The notes beneath the pieces were generated by a model, which saw only the letters and a program-made list of their open reading frames with translations, was not told the DNA's origin and did no database searches. From positions 1-45,139 of the forward strand of contig CAMFND010000148.1 in NCBI GenBank assembly GCA_945965395.1: a stretch of 45,139 nt of DNA, read 5' to 3'. Below, in pieces: positions 15,777 through 22,436 of the stretch. Position 1 is the stretch's first letter; every line of letters starts with the position of its first letter. Position numbers and translations under genes: made by a program. The DNA comes from an uncultured Bacteroides sp. GTDB lineage: Bacteria; Bacteroidota; Bacteroidia; Bacteroidales; Bacteroidaceae.

Positions 15777-16649
15777 TTAGCGGTAAATGTAATAGTACGG
15801 ATAGCATGAAGAATTCTTCAGAATGTCCGAATCAAAGCCATCGGCATTGAGGATGTCTTCATATTCAATGGTGAGCGTAATGACACGGCCACTGATTTGG
15901 TTCTCTGATATTTCCAGACGGAGCACCTTCTCATCCGGGAAGGTCAACTTCTCAATCACCAGCACATTGCGGTAATTCTTCTTGAACTTCTTGACGGGAT
16001 TCAATGAGTAAACCGGTGTCAATTCAATAGTCTGCGAGTTGGTGGCTTTCGTCTCTTTTTTGTCCGTCAGCTTCACGCGAAGTTCCTCAATGTCGTAGGC
16101 AATCTTCGTCTTGTTCTGTAAAGAATAATCAATAAAGAAATAGTCCCCGATAGTATAGATGTTATTGACGATGGCCTTCATACCGTGGGCATTCGACACC
16201 ACCTGATTGTACTTGCGCTTGCTACCATACACCGCCCACGCATAGCGCACCATTTCGGCCTTGGGCATCGATACCTCGGGGTTGATATAGGACTGGGTAT
16301 CGCTGTAGGCCACTTCAAAGATGGAGGCTGCCATGCTGGGATAATGGGTATAAACCACGTCATACTGAGCGATATGGCGCTCTCCAATCAGGGTGATAGT
16401 ACCCAGCAATTCATTCTCGTCAAAGGAGGTTTTAATGGAGTCTGGCTCCAGATAAGGCTTGATGCGTACCATGTTGTCGGCGCACTGGTTGCCCATAATC
16501 TTGGTCGTAGAGATGTCCACCAATTTGATGTTTTCGGGCATGACGATGTGGGTGGTGACCTCACTGTTCACGTAGATCTTCTCCTTGGCAGCAGCCTGTA
16601 TGACAAAACCGAGAAGACCGAAGAAAAGTAAAAATAATTTCGCTTTCAT
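15777..16649 (-). CDS. traN: Conjugal transfer protein TraN (VirB9-like, DUF4138)
   Basis: The 290-residue protein has a signal peptide (about 1-21, ending QAAAKE). The mature part matches DUF4138: IYVNSEVTTHIVMPENIKLV near 25-44, DISTTKIMG, MKAIVNNIYTIGDYFFIDYS near 155-174, and a NYRNVLVIEKLTFPDEKVLR strand. TraN is the VirB9-like periplasmic or outer-membrane part of the type IV secretion core complex, working with TraM. It lies downstream of traM after a 111-nt gap that contains repeat copy B. Confidence 0.85.
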   Translation of the reverse strand: MKAKLFLLFFGLLGFVIQAAAKEKIYVNSEVTTHIVMPENIKLVDISTTKIMGNQCADNMVRIKPYLEPDSIKTSFDENELLGTITLIGERHIAQYDVVYTHYPSMAASIFEVAYSDTQSYINPEVSMPKAEMVRYAWAVYGSKRKYNQVVSNAHGMKAIVNNIYTIGDYFFIDYSLQNKTKIAYDIEELRVKLTDKKETKATNSQTIELTPVYSLNPVKKFKKNYRNVLVIEKLTFPDEKVLRLEISENQISGRVITLTIEYEDILNADGFDSDILKNSSCYPYYYIYR

Positions 16650-16689
16650 ATTAGGTAATTTTTATGATTTACTGATTTGATTATTTGTT

Positions 16690-16746
16690 GATTCTATTAC
16701 TTGTAACCTTACTTACTCTGTGATTAGTAAGATAGTTTACCTATTT
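16690..16746. repeat. AT-rich intergenic repeat, copy B (three conserved blocks)
   Basis: The blocks are GATTCTATTACTTGT (16690-16704), CTCTGTGATTAGTAAG (16716-16731) and GTTTACCTATTT (16735-16746). They match copy A at 2961-3049 at 14/15, 15/16 and 12/12 positions, in the same order. On the minus strand the middle block is CTTACT-N8-AGTAAG, a 6-bp dyad. It fills the gap between traM and traN, which is otherwise unusually long for this operon. Confidence 0.65.
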
Positions 16747-16760
16747 TTATTCTTGACCTT

Positions 16761-17999
16761 TTACCTTGCTTCCTCCGAGTTAATCAGATAGACAATCGTG
16801 TTGTACTTGATTTTCGCTTTATTCTTGCGGATGTTGGACGAGATGGCCGAAGAAGCTGAGTTATAGACGTTTTGCAAGGCTTGCAGCGCCAAGGCTTCAC
16901 CAGAAATACCGGAACCGTAGCCATCTTCTGACTGGAAGTTGATGTTCTGCTGCACGGCACTGGAGCTGGCATCCTTCACGAACTCACGGAAGGAAGATTC
17001 CGGTACATAGAACCCTTCCATGCCGTCATTATCGAACACTGAAAGCTTCACGTTAATGAACTTATCACCGACCAGAATGCTGGTAATGGTAGCCTTCACA
17101 CGCTGCTGTCCGAAGCCTGTCACTGTACCATAGAGGTAGGTGCCTTTCTTCAACTTGGTGTTGCTGACGGTTATATCGTCCAGCAACTTGAATCGAAGTC
17201 TGGTTCCTTCCTTGGCTTTGGTGGTCTGGTCAATCATGGCGCGGATCAACTTGGCTTCAGCTACATCATCGGGTGAAGTCACTGTATGGAACTTCTCCGC
17301 ATTGGTATCACTAGACTTGATAACAAGCTTGGGACGATTGCGTTCTTTTTCAGCCTGACGGACCTTAGCGATGGAGTCTGCTCTTTGTTTCTGAGTCAGT
17401 TCATCCCGGTCAAAGCGCCCGATACCCAAACCGCTTTCAATGGCCTTCTGACGTTCGTAACTCCTGCGTTGGATTTCCTCCAGGTCACGGGCGAAGTCAT
17501 CCTGTGAAGTATAGCCTTCGGTAGGTGCTGATGAAGCGGTTCTGCTTCCATTACCTGACCTATTTTCTGAAGGAGCATTATCCCCGTAGGCAAAGGCATT
17601 GATGTGTCTTCTAGACTCGGCCAACGACCTTTCCAGTTCTTCCATTTCCTGTTGCTGACGGATGCGTTCCGCTTCCGCTGCATCCAGTTTGTTGAGTTCG
17701 TCTTCGCTGTAGCCGTGCTCCAGTTCTTCGGCTTTCTTCTGTTCTTCTCCGATGGCACCAACGGCGGTAAAGGCATCCTCGTCCCCGAAGCGGCGCGACA
17801 TCTCATACATCTTGTCTCCAGCTTCCTCCGCCTGCGCATTGGGAAGTTCCGTATTGATGCGGTCGGTGGCAACCGTCTGTTGGGCATCTTCGCTGCCCCC
17901 GAACGTCTGCATCACGAAGTACACGAGGGCACACAGGGGAATGAACACCACCAACGGGAAGATGTACTTGGGCTGTTTGAAATTGATTTTTCTGATCAT
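16761..17999 (-). CDS. traM: Conjugal transfer protein TraM (VirB10-like)
   Basis: The 412-residue protein has one membrane helix near the N-terminus (YIFPLVVFIPLCALVYFVM, about 12-30). A long charged coiled-coil-like and low-complexity region (about 50-220, rich in Glu, Arg and Gln) follows. The conserved C-terminal TraM domain (about 250-412) has LKKGTYLYGTVTGFGQQRVK, INVKLSVFDNDGMEGFYVP and QSEDGYGSGISGEALALQAL. It spans the envelope as the VirB10-like scaffold and pairs with TraN. Its start overlaps the stop of the TraL-like gene by ATGA. Confidence 0.88.
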   Translation of the reverse strand: MIRKINFKQPKYIFPLVVFIPLCALVYFVMQTFGGSEDAQQTVATDRINTELPNAQAEEAGDKMYEMSRRFGDEDAFTAVGAIGEEQKKAEELEHGYSEDELNKLDAAEAERIRQQQEMEELERSLAESRRHINAFAYGDNAPSENRSGNGSRTASSAPTEGYTSQDDFARDLEEIQRRSYERQKAIESGLGIGRFDRDELTQKQRADSIAKVRQAEKERNRPKLVIKSSDTNAEKFHTVTSPDDVAEAKLIRAMIDQTTKAKEGTRLRFKLLDDITVSNTKLKKGTYLYGTVTGFGQQRVKATITSILVGDKFINVKLSVFDNDGMEGFYVPESSFREFVKDASSSAVQQNINFQSEDGYGSGISGEALALQALQNVYNSASSAISSNIRKNKAKIKYNTIVYLINSEEAR

Positions 18000-18487
18000 G
18001 GATGGTCATTGTTTTGAAGTGATTTGACGATGGATTCCAGCCGGTTGTAACTCTGTACGATATGAATGGAATCCTGATGGCTTTTATGTGGTATTGCAAT
18101 GAGCGAGTCCAGTTCCTCCCGCAGCTGTTGTCCCTCTTGGGTCAACTCCGTCAGCGTGGAACGATGTATGCTCTTGTTTGCCTGAATGGTGCGGAATCCG
18201 GCAAACACGGGTTCCAACTGGGCAATACTGCTGACATCCGGCTCACGCTTGTCTGACAAGGTCATGCTGTCGATTGCCACAGTACTTACCAGCAGGAAAA
18301 CCAGCGAACCGGTGACATAGGCAAAGGTGCGTCTGGGATGCTTCCTTGCCCAGATGTTGGCCAGACGGATGCGTCCTGCCAGGCGGTATCTGGTGCCGAC
18401 GGCTCCCAGCTTGGGTTGCAGCCAGGAGCGTATCAGGTGATGCGTCTTGAGTCTGCTTTCCTGAAGTGTCTTTCTGAATGATTTCAT
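17996..18487 (-). CDS. TraL-like inner-membrane protein
   Basis: The 163-residue protein is strongly basic up to residue 55 (several Arg, Lys and His) and has one membrane helix (TFAYVTGSLVFLLVSTVAI, about 54-72). A helical periplasmic tail ends in HIVQSYNRLESIVKSLQNND. Its position between traK and traM and its size fit TraL of CTnDOT-type elements, which is poorly conserved. The assignment is from position and topology rather than from a clear motif. Confidence 0.65.
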   Translation of the reverse strand: MKSFRKTLQESRLKTHHLIRSWLQPKLGAVGTRYRLAGRIRLANIWARKHPRRTFAYVTGSLVFLLVSTVAIDSMTLSDKREPDVSSIAQLEPVFAGFRTIQANKSIHRSTLTELTQEGQQLREELDSLIAIPHKSHQDSIHIVQSYNRLESIVKSLQNNDHP

Positions 18488-18524
18488 GTATGCAATGATT
18501 TTGAGTTTATTATCCGGTTATTTT

Positions 18525-19121
18525 TCAGTAATCGAGGTCTTTGTTCTCCAGTGTCCTCCAGTTCGTAATCATCAGACCGTGCGGATTGTTCCGGGTGCGG
18601 GGGACTGATTCGATGTAGCCTGTAGTGACCATGGAGCGTTTCAGGTCCCGGGTACGGCGCTTGATGAGCTGCGTCCCGTAGTAGGTGAACTTCCGTTCGT
18701 GTTCATCGAACTGAATGGAATCACACATGATGGTACACACCGCTGAAGAGGAGATGATGTCGGAGTAGAATCCGTTCTCGTCCAACGCCTGCTTCTGCTT
18801 GAGGGCAGTACCATCTGCCATATACATTGCCTTGCCGACCGTCCACTTGATGTAGTCGTTGTCGGGAGGCAGGTTAAAGAAATACTGATGGAAGAGCTGG
18901 ATATGGGCCTTGGCTTCCATCGTGAAGTTCGCTTCCAGCTGGGCACGCTGTGCCAGGAAGGGGATGTCACCGTCCAGTATGTAAATCTGCTCGCGTTCTT
19001 TCGTCACGAGCGAGATGCAGCACCAGACGGTGAACCCGCAGATGAGGGTGCAGCCACCTATCGTGGCCAGCACCGTCATCAGGGCAAGTTTCGTTTTCTG
19101 TGCTAAGGATTCTATAAGCAT
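18525..19121 (-). CDS. traK: Conjugal transfer protein TraK (VirB8-like)
   Basis: The 198-residue protein has one N-terminal membrane helix (about 13-38). The VirB8-like periplasmic domain follows: REQIYILDGDIPFLAQRAQL near 43-62, AKAHIQLFHQYFFNLPPDND near 71-90, and FTYYGTQLIKRRTRD with NPHGLMITNWRTLEN near the end. The family is the Bacteroides TraK protein. VirB8-type proteins assemble the inner-membrane part of the channel. It lies 18 nt after traJ. Confidence 0.88.
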   Translation of the reverse strand: MLIESLAQKTKLALMTVLATIGGCTLICGFTVWCCISLVTKEREQIYILDGDIPFLAQRAQLEANFTMEAKAHIQLFHQYFFNLPPDNDYIKWTVGKAMYMADGTALKQKQALDENGFYSDIISSSAVCTIMCDSIQFDEHERKFTYYGTQLIKRRTRDLKRSMVTTGYIESVPRTRNNPHGLMITNWRTLENKDLDY

Positions 19122-19139
19122 ATTCGTTGGGATTAGAGG

Positions 19140-20279
19140 TTATTTCTTGCCTGACTTGGATTTGGGCTTGATCATGGAAATGGCACCGCCCACTACGGAA
19201 CCTGCCGCTCCGCCGGCTGCACCTCCTGCCATCGCCGTCATGCCCATCACGGTACTGCCGGCTGCTGAACCTGCACCGGAGCTGACACCGCCCGGAATCA
19301 GCCAGGAAGCCACTTCGGGCACAAAGCGGATGATATAGGCACCCACCAGCATCCCCATGGCATACATACAGTTGGAACCGATGCCCTGCAGTCCCAGTGC
19401 ACCAATCTGCTCCCAAGAGTTCACCGAGCCGTGAAGAAGATGGTTGTAGGCAATCAAATCCTGCTGCAAGTTATAAAGCAGGATGAAGTCGATGTAGTAG
19501 ATGCACATATAGGTGACGAAGCCCCACAGCGAGAGGGAAAGGAACTTCGACATCCACTGGCTCCAGGCCGAGTTCCATGGCGGAGCCAGGGACAGGGCGA
19601 ACATGATGGGACAGAAAATCATCATGATGGCCATGAAGATGCGCTGCGCCACCAGAATGCCGTAGTAGGACATCTGGAATATCAGTTCCCCCACAAAACG
19701 GATGACATCGTTGATCCATTCGCTCATCTTGGTTTCAGCCGCCACGGCTGCCCGCTGCGCATAATTGTTGATGGTGTTGCCCAGATTCTCCACGTTGTAG
19801 ATGAGCTTGTCCCACCAGGCAGCATCCTGTCCGATGGCGGCTACCTGCTGGGCGGTGGAAATGGAGTCCTGTACGGCTCTCAACCGGTCGAGGTATTCAC
19901 TCTGTTTCTGCGCCACCTTCAACTCGAAAGCGGCCACTTCCTTGTTCTTGGCTTTTGCCATGGCCTTGGTAGCGGTTTCCAGTCCTTTGCCGGGAACCTG
20001 CAGGGCCTGACAGATCCACGAGGAAGAAGAGATGCAGATGGAAATGCCGATGATGCGCAGGAGTTTCATCACGTCCATACCGCGCCGTCCGAGCATCATC
20101 ATCCAGCATTCGTAGGAGCCTACACAGAGCGCCAACAACAGGCCGAGGATGCGTGCCAGTCCGATGGCATCACCCAGCACCGCCACATTGGGAAAGGTTT
20201 CCATGGCGACCAGCAGCTTGTCCAGACTCTCGTCAATGGCAGGCAATCCGATGGTTAATGGTACTAACAGTAGATTCAT
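19140..20279 (-). CDS. traJ: Conjugal transfer protein TraJ (VirB6-like)
   Basis: The 379-residue polytopic membrane protein has about six to eight helices, including LARILGLLLALCVGSYECWM and IFMAIMMIFCPIMFALSLAP, and WSQWMSKFLSLSLWGFVTYM near 245-264. A coiled segment lies at about 105-150. Its tail (about 330-379) is Gly/Ala-rich and ends in Lys. These features match TraJ of Bacteroidales ICEs, the VirB6 counterpart that forms the inner-membrane path for DNA. It is followed by traK and preceded, after 30 nt, by a secreted-protein gene. Confidence 0.85.
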   Translation of the reverse strand: MNLLLVPLTIGLPAIDESLDKLLVAMETFPNVAVLGDAIGLARILGLLLALCVGSYECWMMMLGRRGMDVMKLLRIIGISICISSSSWICQALQVPGKGLETATKAMAKAKNKEVAAFELKVAQKQSEYLDRLRAVQDSISTAQQVAAIGQDAAWWDKLIYNVENLGNTINNYAQRAAVAAETKMSEWINDVIRFVGELIFQMSYYGILVAQRIFMAIMMIFCPIMFALSLAPPWNSAWSQWMSKFLSLSLWGFVTYMCIYYIDFILLYNLQQDLIAYNHLLHGSVNSWEQIGALGLQGIGSNCMYAMGMLVGAYIIRFVPEVASWLIPGGVSSGAGSAAGSTVMGMTAMAGGAAGGAAGSVVGGAISMIKPKSKSGKK

Positions 20280-20309
20280 ATTTCATTCTATTTTTGTTAC
20301 ATAATCCTT

Positions 20310-20996
20310 TTAATAGTGCGTGGAAGCCACCGCACAGAGGTTGGCGGTCCGTTTGACCAGTTCCTCCATCTTCTGCCGGGCTTCCTCGTAAGCCTTCTGC
20401 CGCTTGGCATTCTCCAGTCCGTAGCCGACTCCCATCTTGTGGATGTAGGCAATGTCGGCACAGAGGATTTCATTCTGGCGGCTCAGTTCGTCCACCTGGT
20501 ACTGGAGCTTGCCCTTGCTTTTCTGCATGCAGTAGAGCAATCCGTCGGTGATGCAGTCCTGCATCCGGTTGAACTCGTCCTTGTAGGAAGGGAACATCAG
20601 ATCCACGTTGCGGTCTGCCTCGCGGAGCAGTTCTTCTTGATAGAGTTCCTCCATCTTCTGGCGCTCTTCCTCCACCTTCTTGATTTTCTGCCGCTGGGTC
20701 ACTTCCGCCGTTACCCGGGTGGGCATGATGCGTTTCACGTTGGACTTGTGCTCCTTGAAGCGCACCCGGAAGCCGGATTGAAATCCTGCCCACTTCCAGT
20801 ACATTTCCGCTCCCGAGTATTTCTTGTGCAGCAGGAAGTAGTACCAGTCCGGTGCGAAGTCCCAGGGACCGTTCTCCATGGACTGCCACTGCCGGGCCTT
20901 TTCCTTGTCCTTGGTCGGACGCTGGGCCTGTCCACTGTAGGGACACCCCAGCAGCATCAGTGCGATGATGCCTGTGATGGTTGCTTTAGCTGACAT
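20310..20996 (-). CDS. Secreted helical protein of the tra operon, possible lipoprotein
   Basis: The start at ATG 20996 (ATGTCAGCTAA overlaps the previous stop) gives 228 residues. The signal ends at LMLLGCPYSGQAQ, with a Cys that could be lipidated (LLGC) or a cleavage site after AQA. An N-terminal aromatic region (GPWDFAPDWYYFLLHKKYSG, about 44-63) is followed by a long Glu/Lys/Gln-rich coiled coil (about 100-150 and 185-215). I recognise no named family. The gene lies between another secreted-protein gene and traJ, the usual place of TraH/TraI-type genes in these elements. Confidence 0.65.
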   Translation of the reverse strand: MSAKATITGIIALMLLGCPYSGQAQRPTKDKEKARQWQSMENGPWDFAPDWYYFLLHKKYSGAEMYWKWAGFQSGFRVRFKEHKSNVKRIMPTRVTAEVTQRQKIKKVEEERQKMEELYQEELLREADRNVDLMFPSYKDEFNRMQDCITDGLLYCMQKSKGKLQYQVDELSRQNEILCADIAYIHKMGVGYGLENAKRQKAYEEARQKMEELVKRTANLCAVASTHY

Positions 20997-21684
20997 ATCC
21001 TTTGTTCCATCGATTGATAACACGATTTGCTATCTCGTCCTTCACGTTGGAGTTAAGTATTTCCCAGATGTAGTCGGGCTTCCAGCCGCAGTCGGTGATG
21101 AGAAAGCAGTAGAGGTTCGCATTGTCCACGATGTAGCGGGCCTTGTCGATGGTGGCTTTGAGCGTCATCACCAGGTTCAGCTTCTCGTCCATGGAGGCTT
21201 TCATCAGGTTGATGCCCGAAGCGGCCACGGAAGCGTAGAGCTTGTAGCAGTGCTTCACTTCCCGGGCTATCGCCACGTTGGCATCGGCATAATACCATCC
21301 CACAAAGGGCTTCTTCTTGACATGCTTGAAGGTGTTGGAGGTAAAGTCCTTGTACTCCTTGACCAGCATGTAAAGCGAATTGGCGGTGGAGGAAATGGCT
21401 CCGGCCAGCACCAGGTAGGAATGGGCATTGCTCATCTTGGTGTTCAGCGTGGTCCGCACGTCATTGAACTTGTTGGCGCCTTTGGTGACCATGGACTGCT
21501 CCCCGAAGCTGGTGGCCACTCTGCCCAGTGCCTGGTCTTCGTCCTTCTTGATGCACTTGTGCAGGGCTATCAGGGCTTCGATGGTGGGCAAGTCCTTGGG
21601 TATGACCACGGCATAGCTCATGTTTGAGGACATGATAGATAGCATCAAACACAATGCGCCCAATTTCTTTTTCCAGTGTTTCAT
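20986..21684 (-). CDS. Secreted protein of the tra operon, helical
   Basis: The 232-residue protein has a signal peptide (about 1-25, ending NMSYA) and a helical body. Segments include TIEALIALHKCIKKDEDQAL, LAGAISSTANSLYMLVKEYK and a C-terminal DYIWEILNSNVKDEIANRVI. Five Cys are present, which suggests disulfides in the periplasm. Together with its two neighbours it forms a trio of secreted proteins between traG and traJ. A VirB5-like or adhesin role is inferred from that place, not from a motif. Confidence 0.65.
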   Translation of the reverse strand: MKHWKKKLGALCLMLSIMSSNMSYAVVIPKDLPTIEALIALHKCIKKDEDQALGRVATSFGEQSMVTKGANKFNDVRTTLNTKMSNAHSYLVLAGAISSTANSLYMLVKEYKDFTSNTFKHVKKKPFVGWYYADANVAIAREVKHCYKLYASVAASGINLMKASMDEKLNLVMTLKATIDKARYIVDNANLYCFLITDCGWKPDYIWEILNSNVKDEIANRVINRWNKGYVS

Positions 21685-21698
21685 AGCTTTTTCATCTT

Positions 21699-22436
21699 TT
21701 AGTTAGCAGCCACCAGTCCGTTCCAGTCCGATACCAGTCCGTCCACATGGTTTTTCATGGTGACAATGTTGGCCCATCCCTCGGGATCGATGGCAAAGCA
21801 GAGGTCATTCAACGTGGCATACTGTGCCATGAGCATCATGCCGTCCACCTTGTAGCGGATCTCATTCAGATTGGTGTAGATGGAGTTGGCCAGCGACATC
21901 CGTTCGTAGCGGTCGAGCATGTTGTATCCGTCACTCTTCTTCTCTGCAGTGCCTTCTCCTTTAAGCGGATTGGGTATCTTGGCATTGTTCACGATATTCA
22001 CAAAGTTGCCGACCAGCTGCTGTGTTTCCATCACCAGCCCTCCGAGTTCCGTCAGGCAGTAGAGCTGGTTGGTGAACTTCGCCTTGCTGACCGTCTTTAT
22101 CAGTTCCGGCACATTCCGGATGATGTCGAAGGCACAGCTGCCGATTTCCTTGTAGTACAGGCTCTCCGTACCGAAACCGGAGATGTTCTGCATCGACAGT
22201 TTGTAGAGTTCCTTCATCGTGGCCATGCTGACCGAATAGAGTTCCACCTTCTGCTGTTTGGCGGCGATGGTGTCCAGCCGGGCATTGTGCTGTTCCTCGA
22301 TGAGTTTCTGGGCGGCAAGGTTGGACGACACGATTTTGATGCAGTTCTTGTCCACAACGATGCGCCATCCGGCATACATTTGCGTTGAAGCGGCAAGCAT
22401 CAGTACCGCCATCAACAGGAATCTTAACTTGACCAT
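21699..22436 (-). CDS. Secreted VirB5-like protein, paralogue of the gene at 3048-3791
   Basis: The 245-residue protein has a signal peptide (about 1-22, ending TQMYAG) and a helical body. Its C-terminal module is TLNDLCFAIDPEGWANI, then a KN, G and VSDWN. The same module ends the protein at 3048-3791. An ALDRYERMSLANSIYTNLNE-like helix before it also has a counterpart there (ASERYYIANEVVSRLEAINT). The start overlaps the end of traG by 13 nt. VirB5-like proteins sit at pilus tips or in the periplasm; that role is inferred from context. Confidence 0.68.
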   Translation of the reverse strand: MVKLRFLLMAVLMLAASTQMYAGWRIVVDKNCIKIVSSNLAAQKLIEEQHNARLDTIAAKQQKVELYSVSMATMKELYKLSMQNISGFGTESLYYKEIGSCAFDIIRNVPELIKTVSKAKFTNQLYCLTELGGLVMETQQLVGNFVNIVNNAKIPNPLKGEGTAEKKSDGYNMLDRYERMSLANSIYTNLNEIRYKVDGMMLMAQYATLNDLCFAIDPEGWANIVTMKNHVDGLVSDWNGLVAAN

